DNA of 64,000 bases. Origin: Hungatella effluvii. GTDB taxonomy: Bacteria; Bacillota; Clostridia; Lachnospirales; Lachnospiraceae. Shown in pieces: positions 32,767 through 41,864 of this stretch. The stretch spans positions 434,001 through 498,000 of the forward strand of contig NZ_QJKD01000003.1 in NCBI RefSeq assembly GCF_003201875.1, in the 5' to 3' direction. Every line of letters starts with the position of its first letter. The stretch's first letter is position 1. The notes under the pieces are model-generated. The model ran no database searches, had not been told where the DNA came from, and saw only the letters and a list, made by a program, of their open reading frames with translations. The translations under genes and the position numbers were made by a program.

Positions 32767-33351
32767 ATGCCGCCAAAAGCAAAGATCACAAAAGAAATGA
32801 TATTAAACACGGTCCTCAAGATCACGAAAGAAACAGGCTTCGAAGCAGTAAACGCAAGGAGTATTGCCGGCAGACTGCAGTGTTCTACCCGTCCGATCTT
32901 CACCTGCTACGAGAATATGGAGGAATTAAAAAAGGAATTTCTTGATTTTGCATACGAATACTATAACCGGTATGTGATCGATTTCAGTCATACTGAAGAT
33001 GTAAGTCCCCCCTTATTATTGCCTCTTTCGTACCTTGCATTTGCAGAGGAAGAAACAAACTTATTTAAACTGTTATTTATCAACGATATGGATTTGAATA
33101 TGACCGAGGCAAAGGATTTTTATCATGAATCCGATAATGAAAAAAGGGCGGCACTCTTTTCCAAAACCATTGGTGTAGAGTTAGAACGTGCAAAGGTAAT
33201 CTTTTTGGATCTGTTCCTTTATACTCACGGCATAGCAGTCTTAACAGCGGCCAAAAAGATCTCATTTGACAGGAACCATGCGGAAAAGATGTTGATGAAC
33301 CTGTTATCCGCCCTGATCCATCAGGAAAAACCAGACGCACCCCAGCGGTAG
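32767..33351 (+). CDS. TetR/AcrR family transcriptional regulator
   Basis: The 194-residue protein has the N-terminal TetR helix-turn-helix (residues about 8-55: ILNTVLKITKETGFEAVNAR, then SIAGRLQCSTRPIFTCYENM) and an all-helical ligand domain without a recognisable ligand signature. It heads an operon with a methyltransferase that begins 12 bp downstream. Its promoter carries a palindrome over the -10 box, so it probably represses itself and the methyltransferase gene. The inducer is unknown. Confidence 0.85.
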   Translation: MPPKAKITKEMILNTVLKITKETGFEAVNARSIAGRLQCSTRPIFTCYENMEELKKEFLDFAYEYYNRYVIDFSHTEDVSPPLLLPLSYLAFAEEETNLFKLLFINDMDLNMTEAKDFYHESDNEKRAALFSKTIGVELERAKVIFLDLFLYTHGIAVLTAAKKISFDRNHAEKMLMNLLSALIHQEKPDAPQR

Positions 33352-33363
33352 AAGGAGTCCCCT

Positions 33364-34194
33364 ATGACAGCAAACCAATACTTAATTGATTTTTACAATC
33401 AATATGACGAAGACAGCCGGCTGGCCTTAAAGCATGGATCGGTTGAATTTCTCACCACAATGCGCTACATTGAAAAATATAGAAAGCCCGGTGACCGGGT
33501 GCTTGAAATCGGAGCCGGAACCGGCCGGTATTCTCATGCACTGGCACGTCAGGGCTGTGCCGTGGACGCGGTGGAACTGGTCGGCCATAACATCGATGTT
33601 TTCCGTAGTAACACCCAGGCAGGGGAGAACATAACGATTACCCAGGGCAACGCCATGGACCTGTCCGCATTTCCGGACAATAAATATGATATCACGCTTC
33701 TGCTAGGGCCGCTGTATCACCTTTACACCAAAGAGGATAAGCTGCAGGCTCTGCGCGAGGCGATTCGCGTTACAAAACCGGGCGGCGTGATCTTTGCTGC
33801 GTATGTGATATCCGACGGCTGCCTCCTTGATGAGGGCTTCCACCGCGGCAGCATTAACGTCGCCGAATATATAGAAAAAGGCCTGCTTGATTCCCGGACA
33901 TTCGCCGCCAAGTCAGAGCCAAAGGATTTATTTGAGCTTGTAAGAAAAGAGGACATCGATGATTTGATCTCCGCCCTTCCTGTAACCCGTCTGCATTACG
34001 TCGCGGCAGATGGCTGTGCCTTATTTATGCGCGAAGCCGTAGATGCCATGGACCGCGACGCGTTTGAACTGTATTTAAAATACCATTTTGCGGTCTGTGA
34101 ACGCGAGGATTTAGCGGGCATTACGAGTCATGCCATTGACATAGTAAAAAAGTCAGACACTCCTTGCACAAAATCTCAATCTATATTATCCTAA
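33364..34194 (+). CDS. Class I SAM-dependent methyltransferase
   Basis: The 276-residue protein contains the SAM-binding motif I VLEIGAGTGRYSHALA (about 46-61), an acidic motif II end (AVELVGHN), and motif IV at YDITLLLGPLYHLYTKEDK. These mark a small-molecule or general class I methyltransferase. The target is not evident. It follows the TetR gene by 12 bp and is probably co-regulated with it, a setup often linked to resistance or detoxification; that role is inference. A GAAGGAG site precedes the ATG. The next gene begins about 70 bp later. Confidence 0.82.
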   Translation: MTANQYLIDFYNQYDEDSRLALKHGSVEFLTTMRYIEKYRKPGDRVLEIGAGTGRYSHALARQGCAVDAVELVGHNIDVFRSNTQAGENITITQGNAMDLSAFPDNKYDITLLLGPLYHLYTKEDKLQALREAIRVTKPGGVIFAAYVISDGCLLDEGFHRGSINVAEYIEKGLLDSRTFAAKSEPKDLFELVRKEDIDDLISALPVTRLHYVAADGCALFMREAVDAMDRDAFELYLKYHFAVCEREDLAGITSHAIDIVKKSDTPCTKSQSILS

Positions 34195-34267
34195 TATAAC
34201 AGCCATCATGGCCATGGCAGGCTTCCATTCCGGATACGCCAGCCAAATACCGGCAAAGGAGGCCGCC

Positions 34268-34918
34268 ATGAGATTATTAATTGCAGAAGACGATCCTGAA
34301 ATGCAGAAAATCCTAAAGCTTTATCTCCAGCGTGAAGGCTATCTGGTAAACGTGGTTTCCAACGGCCGTGCCGCCGTTGATTTCCTGACAGAGCACCCGG
34401 TTGATCTGGTACTGCTGGACTGGATGATGCCGGTTCAGGATGGAATTCAGACCTTAAAAGAGATCCGTCTTTTAAACATACCCGTAAAGGTTCTCATGCT
34501 GACGGCCAAGGGTGAAAACGAAAGCGAGATAGCCGGACTTTCCTGCGGCGCCGATGATTACCTGCGGAAACCATTTGACATACAGGTTCTTTTACTTCGC
34601 ATAAAAAAACTGTGCAATGCGGCTGATGTCCTGCAGTTCCATGATATCCGCCTGAATCCGGTCACAATGGAAGTGACAAAAGACCATCAGAAGATGGTCC
34701 TCACCAAAACAGAGTTTGAACTTTTAAAATATTTTCTCTCCAATCCAAACATCGTATTATCACGGGAACAGCTTTTGAACCACGTGTGGGGGATGGATTT
34801 TGAGGGAGACCCCCGCACCGTTGATACGAGTATCCGCCGTCTTCGAAAAAAGATCGGCGAGGACCTCATCCGGACGCGTATCGGCATGGGCTACGTGATG
34901 GGAGGCGGCCATGACTAA
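34268..34918 (+). CDS. OmpR family response regulator
   Basis: The protein of about 217 residues has a receiver domain with Asp8/Asp9, the phosphoacceptor Asp51 (DLVLLDWMMP) and KPF, then a winged-helix DNA-binding domain with REQLLNHVWG and RTVDTSIRRLRKKIGED. An earlier in-frame ATG at 34208 exists, but the AAAGGAGG at 34256-34263 clearly selects the ATG at 34268. The gene overlaps the following kinase gene by 8 bp, so the two form one pair. Targets may include the neighbouring membrane genes, but nothing in the sequence proves it. Confidence 0.92.
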   Translation: MRLLIAEDDPEMQKILKLYLQREGYLVNVVSNGRAAVDFLTEHPVDLVLLDWMMPVQDGIQTLKEIRLLNIPVKVLMLTAKGENESEIAGLSCGADDYLRKPFDIQVLLLRIKKLCNAADVLQFHDIRLNPVTMEVTKDHQKMVLTKTEFELLKYFLSNPNIVLSREQLLNHVWGMDFEGDPRTVDTSIRRLRKKIGEDLIRTRIGMGYVMGGGHD

Positions 34919-36299
34919 TGGAAAGCGACGCTTCCACCGGCTGTCCACCAAGTTCATCTGCGGTACGGCAGCGATTCTGGCCCTGATCCTGGCCGCCACA
35001 CTTTTCGTCAACTCGAAGGTGGCGGCGCGGTACTATCTGCGTCAGCAGACAGAGTATGTCAGCCAGGCCGGCAGCCGCATCAGGGAATATTTAGACGCTG
35101 GAATGTCACCGGACGAAGCCGTCGCCAGCCTGGAAAGCTCTGATAATGTGCTGATCACGTACGCCGCCAATACTTCCGATTACGATGGGTTAAGCAGCAG
35201 TCTGCGGGACAAATTCCGCGAGAAGGGTCTCGGTTTTCAAAAATTCTGGTTATGGGATCAGGATTATCTGTCCGCCGTCCGGAAGGGTTCCCAGTTCCGC
35301 CTTTACCAGCAGGACAAGTTAAACTACGGTATTTTAGTCGAGTATATCCCGGTGGGCTCCAATTTGTATGCGGTCGCCGCCATTATTCCCAATACGGCGG
35401 ACTTCATCGGGATTATCAACCGTTTCAGCATCCTGCTTCATGTCATTTCCCTGATTATCGCCGTGGTACTGCTGTATTTACTGGTAAAACATATCACCAA
35501 TCCGCTGCGCCGCATGGAGCGTTTCTCGCAGGAGATCGCCCGTCAGGAGTACGGTTCCCTGCGTATCAGCACCCGCGATGAGCTGGAGCACGTTGCGGAC
35601 AGCATGAACCAGATGAGCATTTCCATACAGCAGTATCAGAAAATGCTTCAGGCCAAAAATCAGCAGATGGAACAGCTTTTAAACGACGTGGCCCACGACT
35701 TAAAGACTCCCATCTCCCTGATCGGCATGTATTCCTCCGGAATCCAGGATGGGCTGGATGACGGCACCTTTTTAGAAACCATCATCCAGCAGAACAACCG
35801 GATGTCGCAGATGACAGAACGGCTTCTGAACCTGTCGGGAATCGAGCGGAAAGAACATCCGCTGACCACCATCAGGCTGGATCTGCTGCTTTCTGAATGC
35901 ATCGGGGAGCAGAAGCTCTTTCTTTCCAAGCAGGGTCTTAGCCTAAACACAGCCGTCACACCGAATCTGGAAATCACGGGAAATGCAGAGCTGGTCACAG
36001 AACTGTTTTCCAACCTGCTCTCCAACGCGGTAAAATACGCCGCCTCCGGCACCGTACATGCAGAACTCGGCAAAAACGATGGGCAGTGCTGTTTTCGGAT
36101 CACAAACGAACTTGGAAATGACGATCTGGACACAGAACGGATCTGGGAACCGTTCTATGTCGGAGAGCCCTCCCGCAACAAGGCGCTGTCCGGTACCGGA
36201 CTCGGTCTGCCGATCGTCAAAAAAATCGCTGATACGTTCGGATATCAGGTCCGCTGTATACGGGAAGGCCATGTTATTACATTTGAAGTCATTTTCTAG
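34911..36299 (+). CDS. Sensor histidine kinase (HAMP, HisKA)
   Basis: The 462-residue protein has two membrane helices (about 16-36 and 172-193) around an extracellular sensing domain of about 135 residues. A HAMP linker (about 194-245), the phosphorylated His262 in DVAHDLKTP, and the ATPase motifs ELFSNLLSNAVKYA and GTGLGLPIVKK follow. It phosphorylates the overlapping OmpR-type regulator. The signal is unknown. The type resembles sensors of cell-envelope stress. Its last 11 bases overlap the convergent PAP2 phosphatase gene. Confidence 0.92.
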   Translation: MTNGKRRFHRLSTKFICGTAAILALILAATLFVNSKVAARYYLRQQTEYVSQAGSRIREYLDAGMSPDEAVASLESSDNVLITYAANTSDYDGLSSSLRDKFREKGLGFQKFWLWDQDYLSAVRKGSQFRLYQQDKLNYGILVEYIPVGSNLYAVAAIIPNTADFIGIINRFSILLHVISLIIAVVLLYLLVKHITNPLRRMERFSQEIARQEYGSLRISTRDELEHVADSMNQMSISIQQYQKMLQAKNQQMEQLLNDVAHDLKTPISLIGMYSSGIQDGLDDGTFLETIIQQNNRMSQMTERLLNLSGIERKEHPLTTIRLDLLLSECIGEQKLFLSKQGLSLNTAVTPNLEITGNAELVTELFSNLLSNAVKYAASGTVHAELGKNDGQCCFRITNELGNDDLDTERIWEPFYVGEPSRNKALSGTGLGLPIVKKIADTFGYQVRCIREGHVITFEVIF

Positions 36300-36987
36300 A
36301 ATCTGCCGTTCCTGCTCTGCCGGATCGTTCCTCTGTATATTGCAGAGCCAGACAGAACAGAGCGATCAGCGCCGCCGAAAGGATCACACCGGCCACAATA
36401 TCAGTAAACCAGTGTACGCCAGAGAGCATTCTCCCGACTACCGTTAATACAAGGATCAGAACAGCCGCGGTATCCGCTGCCATCAGCCACCCTCGCCGCT
36501 TTCGCAGATAATCGTGAAATTCGATCATCGCCGTAGCCATAATGCAGATGGAGGCCATCGTATGGGAAGATGGGAAAGACGCCTCCAGTACTGACCCCTG
36601 TGTGAAAATGACGGGTCTGTAATTGATAACAACGACCTCGAAGAACACATAACAGGCCGCAAGGATACCGTAAAATGCACCCAGCACCAGAATCGGGACA
36701 TCGACCTTCCGGATGCTTCTGCGTGTTATAAGCTGGAACAGCCCCACCATGGCAAATCCGAACGCAGTCGCCATGGCGGCGGCGCCCAGCCATTCGCTTA
36801 CGTTATACCACAGCGGATTCACACCGAACAGTTCAAATACGAATTTGTTGACAGAAGCGAAACCGACGGACGACTGTTCCGGTCCGATCGGTCTTACATC
36901 AATCGTTTTAACCATAACCGTAAAAATTATAAAGAGTAAAAACAGACTTGCTGCCATGATGAGAGATTGTTTTGATTTCTTAAGCAT
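36289..36987 (-). CDS. PAP2 family membrane phosphatase
   Basis: PAP2 membrane enzymes dephosphorylate lipids such as undecaprenyl diphosphate or phosphatidic acid. About 232 residues with six hydrophobic segments carry the three phosphatase motifs: NYRPVIFTQG, the PSSH motif (FPSSHTMAS) and GRMLSGVHWFTDI. The frame extends upstream to 37134, but the ATG at 36987 lies nine bases after AAAGGA and precedes the first hydrophobic helix, so the longer version is unlikely. It is convergent with the histidine kinase and overlaps its end by 11 bp, which may reflect a shared envelope role; this is inference. Confidence 0.82.
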   Translation of the reverse strand: MLKKSKQSLIMAASLFLLFIIFTVMVKTIDVRPIGPEQSSVGFASVNKFVFELFGVNPLWYNVSEWLGAAAMATAFGFAMVGLFQLITRRSIRKVDVPILVLGAFYGILAACYVFFEVVVINYRPVIFTQGSVLEASFPSSHTMASICIMATAMIEFHDYLRKRRGWLMAADTAAVLILVLTVVGRMLSGVHWFTDIVAGVILSAALIALFCLALQYTEERSGRAGTADSRK

Positions 36988-37091
36988 TATCATGTATCCT
37001 TTCTTTTCATTACGAGATTGCTGCCTGCAGGCTGTATTGAGATTATCTGCTTTCCACTGAGAAAAGACAAGAAACTTACTATCACAATGGT

Positions 37092-37129
37092 AAAAAGGCC
37101 CCGACACGTATCGTGTCAGAGGCCTTTTT
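37092..37129 (-). terminator. Terminator of the Xre-type gene
   Basis: AAAAAGGCC pairs with GGCCTTTTT, and inside it GACACG pairs with CGTGTC. The structure stands directly after the stop of the Xre-type gene at 37139 and before the PAP2 gene on the same strand. T runs on both sides allow either direction. Confidence 0.85.
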
Positions 37130-37138
37130 ATCACGTTT

Positions 37139-37774
37139 TTACAAAGTTTTCGCCTGATGCTGTTTACGATTCATTATGTAATACAGCAACGTAATCTTCC
37201 ATATGAAAAACAGAAACATCAGAACTGTCACATATGGTTCCCTCGCCGCAGCAAAAAAACAGATTGCCGCCGCGCTCAATGCGACCGAACCGTTGGTGAC
37301 CCTGCTCAGCCACGCCTCTTTATCATAATGAGTCAAAATCAGCCTCATGATTCCTAAAACTATCAAAAAACAAAAAATACCCCAGTATATCCAGAGATTT
37401 ATTTTTGTTGTATCCGTAAAGGACAATAGATTCACATGGTAGATATGTCCGCCCTCCGGCTTTCCGTACAGCGGTAAAAAAATGAAGGCGGCCGCCATTA
37501 CATCGATAATTCCGCCCATCAGTCCGTATACCTTTTTTATATTGGAACGATTTTCACATTCCGCCAGACTGATCAGTTCGTCACCGGATAACAGATCATC
37601 TATGGAAACGGAAAATAGTTTTGAAATGCTCTTCAGCGATTCTATGTTGGGATATCCTTTGCCGCTCTCCCATTTCGATACAGCCGTCCTCGATACGAAC
37701 AGCTGCTCTGCAAGCTGTTCCTGGGTGAGATTATTCTTTTTTCTGAGCTGCTGCAGCTTTTCGTTAAACTCCAT
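37139..37774 (-). CDS. Xre-type regulator with membrane tail
   Basis: The 211-residue protein starts with a Cro/CI-type helix-turn-helix (residues about 5-62: LRKKNNLTQEQLAEQLFVS, then RTAVSKWESGKGYPNIESL). A linker and about four hydrophobic helices follow (about 83-200). Such fusions are common in Firmicutes and may sense a membrane signal, but the signal is unknown. It is transcribed alone and divergent from the large lipoprotein gene at 38103, which could be a target. Confidence 0.83.
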   Translation of the reverse strand: MEFNEKLQQLRKKNNLTQEQLAEQLFVSRTAVSKWESGKGYPNIESLKSISKLFSVSIDDLLSGDELISLAECENRSNIKKVYGLMGGIIDVMAAAFIFLPLYGKPEGGHIYHVNLLSFTDTTKINLWIYWGIFCFLIVLGIMRLILTHYDKEAWLSRVTNGSVALSAAAICFFAAAREPYVTVLMFLFFIWKITLLYYIMNRKQHQAKTL

Positions 37775-38102
37775 TGTGGTCTCCTGATATGGTAATTGGT
37801 CTGTTAGTCTGGTATCGTAATCTTTCTGTATCTGTTGGAATTTGCCTTTACGGCCTGCTGATTTATTATAAGCGGACTCTGGAAGAAAAGCAACCGGCCA
37901 TTCTGCTTTCCTTTTTCCATATCATTCCAGTCATGTAAATTGTCAATCCATGTCTATTTTGTCACATGAATGTAACAACCGAGCCTTATAATCCCTTTTG
38001 TATGAATCAAATGCCCGATATACAGCAATCATCGGCCGGATACGCATTCCTGTCCGCCCGATTCCCTGCGCGCAAAATGAAAAATCAAAAAAGGAGTATA
38101 CA

Positions 38103-40466
38103 ATGAAAAATTTACTGTCTAAAAAGCTGGGCCTGCTTCTGCCATTGACCCTGGCTTTAACCGGCTGTGCGTCCAACAGCCCGAATCCGGAACCGTCATC
38201 TGCGGCCGTCCCGGAGGAAATGGAGGTCTCTGAATCTCAATATACCGGACTTCCCTTTGATTTTGAGGTAGAGCCGGAAGAATTTACCCTGTCCTTTGAG
38301 GTGGAACAGACGCTTATAACGGCTGCTGCTAAGGGGGAACGAAGAACCGTACTGGACTACGGAAAAGTCGGCGATACCGTCAGCTGGCGCTATCCCGATG
38401 AGCAGATATCCGTTTCCCTGACTCCCGAAAAGGATTATTTAAGCGTGGTGATTACCTCGGAAAATGAGAACGACAATTCCTTTACATGGCCCGTTATCTC
38501 CGCAGATACCTACTATTTTCCCTTTGGCGAAGGCAAGAGGGTGCCTGCGGATGATCCGGCCTGGTTCGATTATTTAAATGGCCAGGAATTTCAGGTAATG
38601 GAGCAGCTTTCCATGCCGTTCTGGATCTCATCTGCCGGAAGCTACAACCTCCTGTTTGTTATGGAAGATCCTTACCGGACAGAGATGAATTTTACTTCGG
38701 ATTCCCCCATTGCGTTCTCTGTCTCCCATCAGTATCCGGCGATCGATGATAACCGGACTAATAAATTTCGAATTTACATCACGGACAAAGATCCTGTCAG
38801 CGCGGCCAAGCTGTATCGCAATTACGTAATCGAGCAGGGACAGTTTACCACCCTGGAACAGAAAGCGGAGGCAAATCCCAATATCCGTAAGCTGTACGGA
38901 GCTCCTTTCATCTATCTTTGGGGTGATTTCGTGGTATCGGCGGATGATATCAACTGGCAGGCATTTCGAACGTCTCTTTCCTCTCCGGTTATGGAGTATT
39001 TTCTGTCATTTGCCGGACGCCTGGAAAATGGTCAGGAATTTACAGCTGTCCTGAAGGAAATACAGGGCCAGGACTACGTGGCAGAGTATCAGAAAAATGT
39101 AATCTGCAGCTACATCAGCCAGCTTTTGAAACGGGATGATTTCTGGGAGCCATCTACCTTTACGCAGCGCTCTTCAGAGTTAGAGGTTCTCCTGGCAAAA
39201 GGATATGGTAATTTAAGTGACACTGACCGGATTCAGGTTCACAAATATGCTGTCGCATCGAATTTACCGGAAGTATTTGCCGATGCCGGACAGTGGATGG
39301 ATTCCCAGACGGTAACTCTGCTTCAGGAAATGAAGGAAGGCGGAATCGAACACGCATGGATCGGCCTTAACAGCTGGGAACAGGCGTATGGAAAACCGGA
39401 GCTGGTCGAAACCGCGGTCAGCCAGGATTATCTTATCGCCAGCTACGACTCCTACCATTCGATTCACGAGCCCGGCAGAGAACAGTGGATTACCGCTCAG
39501 TTTGACGATCAATCCCTTTATGGGAACGCTGTCATAACGGATCAGACCGGCAAACCGAAAAGCGGCTTTCAGAACGTCGGCCGCAAATTAAATCCCGCCC
39601 TGTCGCTTCCTGCCGTCAAAAACCGTATGGAAACCATCATGTCCAACCAGCTCCCGTTTAACTCCTGGTTTATCGACTGTGACGCAACCGGAGAGATCTA
39701 TGACGATTACACACCTTCTCATATCACCACACAGGAGGAAGATCTTGCCGCCAGACTGGAACGTATGTCTTACATCAGGGACCAGTACCATCTCGTCATC
39801 GGCTCGGAGGGCGGCAATGATTTCGCAGCCTCTGATATTGCATACGCCCATGGAATAGAACTGAAGACATTTGCCTGGATGGATGAGGACATGAAAAAGA
39901 ATCAGGACAGCAAATATTATATCGGAAAATACTACAATCCTAATGGTGGAGTCGCAGAACATTTCTCCAAACGGATTCCGGTAAAAGAACAGTATTATAC
40001 CACCTTTGTGGACCCGAAATACGATATTCCGCTGTTCAAGCTCGTCTACAATGATTCTGTCATCACAAGCTACCACTGGGACTGGTCGACCTTCAAAATC
40101 AAGGGCGCGACTGCAGACCGTATGATACGGGAAATCCTTTACAACGTCCCTCCGCTCTATCACCTCGATGCGGTGGAATGGTCAGAGTACAAAGAAGACA
40201 TTCTCCGCCACCAAACCGTCTGGTCGGACTTCAGCCAAGCGGCTGTCACCCGGGAAATGACTGGTTTTGAATATAAAAGCGGGGACGGCAGCGTGCAGAA
40301 AACCGTGTTCGGAGGAGATGGGGATGCTGTCGCGGTTGCGGTTGCTAATTTCGGTAATTCCTCTTATCAGTATGAGAATATCGAAATCCCGGCTCACTCT
40401 GTGCTTATTGAGATGAATGGGAGCCGGGAGGTCTATACGCCTTCGCTGGATCCAGAACACGTATGA
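38103..40466 (+). CDS. Large lipoprotein with glycosidase-like domain (DUF5696 type)
   Basis: The protein of about 787 residues starts with a lipoprotein signal (LALTGCAS, Cys22) and a Pro/Ser/Glu-rich linker, so it is anchored on the outer face of the membrane. An N-terminal beta domain (about 50-260) is followed by a region like the TIM barrel of GH101/GH129-type enzymes: FIDCDATGEIYDDYTPSH and LVIGSEGGNDF hold acidic residues where such glycosidases keep their catalytic pair. SYHWDWSTFKIKG and a C-terminal beta domain follow. I infer a DUF5696-type glycosidase acting on an outside glycan, but the substrate is unknown. The ATG at 38103 follows AAAAGGAG; the longer frame from 37998 would lack the signal. 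Confidence 0.7.
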   Translation: MKNLLSKKLGLLLPLTLALTGCASNSPNPEPSSAAVPEEMEVSESQYTGLPFDFEVEPEEFTLSFEVEQTLITAAAKGERRTVLDYGKVGDTVSWRYPDEQISVSLTPEKDYLSVVITSENENDNSFTWPVISADTYYFPFGEGKRVPADDPAWFDYLNGQEFQVMEQLSMPFWISSAGSYNLLFVMEDPYRTEMNFTSDSPIAFSVSHQYPAIDDNRTNKFRIYITDKDPVSAAKLYRNYVIEQGQFTTLEQKAEANPNIRKLYGAPFIYLWGDFVVSADDINWQAFRTSLSSPVMEYFLSFAGRLENGQEFTAVLKEIQGQDYVAEYQKNVICSYISQLLKRDDFWEPSTFTQRSSELEVLLAKGYGNLSDTDRIQVHKYAVASNLPEVFADAGQWMDSQTVTLLQEMKEGGIEHAWIGLNSWEQAYGKPELVETAVSQDYLIASYDSYHSIHEPGREQWITAQFDDQSLYGNAVITDQTGKPKSGFQNVGRKLNPALSLPAVKNRMETIMSNQLPFNSWFIDCDATGEIYDDYTPSHITTQEEDLAARLERMSYIRDQYHLVIGSEGGNDFAASDIAYAHGIELKTFAWMDEDMKKNQDSKYYIGKYYNPNGGVAEHFSKRIPVKEQYYTTFVDPKYDIPLFKLVYNDSVITSYHWDWSTFKIKGATADRMIREILYNVPPLYHLDAVEWSEYKEDILRHQTVWSDFSQAAVTREMTGFEYKSGDGSVQKTVFGGDGDAVAVAVANFGNSSYQYENIEIPAHSVLIEMNGSREVYTPSLDPEHV

Positions 40467-40527
40467 AAATATAAATGATATATTGATGATCGCGAACCAC
40501 ATTTTCAATGTCTTTCGTTAGTACCAT

Positions 40528-40570
40528 AAAAATCGGTTTCCTGCAAAACTACTGCAGGGAACCGATTTTT
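40528..40570. terminator. Bidirectional terminator between convergent genes
   Basis: An inverted repeat of about 18 bp (40528-40545 with 40552-40570), containing AATCGGTT/AACCGATT and CCTGCA/TGCAGG, has A and T runs at its ends. It separates the lipoprotein gene from the convergent kinase gene. Confidence 0.88.
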
Positions 40571-40609
40571 AACTCGCTGTATTTACGATTGCTGTTCCAA
40601 TAACAATTT

Positions 40610-41557
40610 TTATCTGATCTTTCCCGCAAGCATCAAAGCCAGATCAAGCGCACTCGTCTCCGGAACAGCGACATCGATTTCCGGCATGACCTGTCTCACC
40701 CTTTTTACCACTTCATCTCTGATTATCTCGTTTTTAACCAGAACACTGCCCCACAGCCACAGATGAGGTTTTTCCTTCCCGCTCGCAAGAGACACCTGGC
40801 TCTGTCTGGTCCATCCGGCCTTACGGGCAGTATCTTCAATAAGTTTCCATATTTTCTCCGCACAGTCCTTAAGGATTCCTTCCGCCTGTGAATCTCCCTG
40901 TTTGGCGGCCTCACAGGCAATCATGGAAAAGCGGGCGATTTCCGACTTATCAAACAAATGCTCATTCACGAACAAATCAATCTTTTCCAGCGTATCCAGG
41001 CCGCTTTTTTCCATAAACATCCGGGTAAGATACGGGCATTTGGTCCTCTCGTCAAGATCCTCTGCTGCAAGTCTCATAGTCTGCATACCCAGATAAAATG
41101 CGCTTCCCTCATCGCTTAAGATATGATTCCAGCCCCCAGTCCTGTATATAGTGCGCTTCGCATCGATACCATAGCAGATGGAACCGGTACCGGATACCAC
41201 TACCATCGACGGCCCCTCCTTCAAATACAGAAAGACCTCACAGTCATTGACTGCCCGGATACAGTCGGGCTTAAATCCCATTTCCTCGAAGATATCCCGG
41301 CACATCTTCTCATATCCCGGCGAATCAATTCCGCTTGCCGCCACACAAATTCCCATACAGTCCGATGGATTCAGTTCCAGCTCCTTCAGTGCCGGAAGCA
41401 CCAGTGCCCGGCAGCGGCTCCGGCTCTTATCGTATCCGTCCGTATTGATGCTGCAGCCCGGCCCGGTGAATTCCCCGAGTATATTCCCGTCTCCGTCTTT
41501 CAGTTTTAATCTTCCATTCGTCCCGCCTATGTCCATTCCAGCATAATAGTTCATCAA
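40610..41557 (-). CDS. BadF/BadG-type ATPase, N-acetylglucosamine-kinase-like
   Basis: The 315-residue protein has the ASKHA actin-like fold: the phosphate-1 loop MDIGGTNGRLKLKDG (about 8-22), AVNDCEVFLYL (about 101), and phosphate-2 VVVSGTGSICYGI (about 119-131), with GGWNHILSDEGSAFYLG in the middle. This set is typical of eukaryote-like GlcNAc kinases and BadF-type ATPases. It probably phosphorylates an amino sugar, but the substrate is inferred. The start has an AGGAGG site eight bases upstream. A 281-bp palindrome separates it from the UvrD-like gene that precedes it on the same strand. Confidence 0.75.
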   Translation of the reverse strand: MMNYYAGMDIGGTNGRLKLKDGDGNILGEFTGPGCSINTDGYDKSRSRCRALVLPALKELELNPSDCMGICVAASGIDSPGYEKMCRDIFEEMGFKPDCIRAVNDCEVFLYLKEGPSMVVVSGTGSICYGIDAKRTIYRTGGWNHILSDEGSAFYLGMQTMRLAAEDLDERTKCPYLTRMFMEKSGLDTLEKIDLFVNEHLFDKSEIARFSMIACEAAKQGDSQAEGILKDCAEKIWKLIEDTARKAGWTRQSQVSLASGKEKPHLWLWGSVLVKNEIIRDEVVKRVRQVMPEIDVAVPETSALDLALMLAGKIR

Positions 41558-41579
41558 AATTCCTCCCTTATTGTTGTAG

Positions 41580-41860
41580 CAGTTCAGCCCTCGCTTCCGG
41601 CAGCCACGGTCTGTCCCGGCGGTTTCGTTTCCCGGACCTTTCCAGTTCCGGTTTCGGGCATAAGCATTTCTAAATGTGCAGGATTTTTCTAAAAACCAGT
41701 GAAAATCCCCAAACTCGCTGCGCTCAAACAGGTGGGGATTTACCCTGAACGAAAAATTCTGCGCATTAAGAACTGCTAATGCCCTGCAAAGTCACAGGAA
41801 AGGTCCGGGAAACGAAACCGCCGGGACAGACCGTGGCTGCCGGAAGCGAGAGCTGAACTG
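41580..41860. repeat. 281-bp near-perfect long palindrome
   Basis: The outer arms 41580-41643 and 41797-41860 are inverted copies over 64 nt with one mismatch, which is G-T compatible in a minus-strand transcript. Inner arms 41656-41689 and 41751-41784 match over 29 of 34 positions, and the centre has AAATCCCC/GGGGATTT. The whole unit can fold into one long hairpin. It fills the space from 4 bp after the UvrD-like stop to the kinase ribosome site, with no T run that would make it a terminator. No gene lies inside. It could be a miniature mobile element or a structured RNA. Confidence 0.9.
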
Positions 41861-41864
41861 TTAT

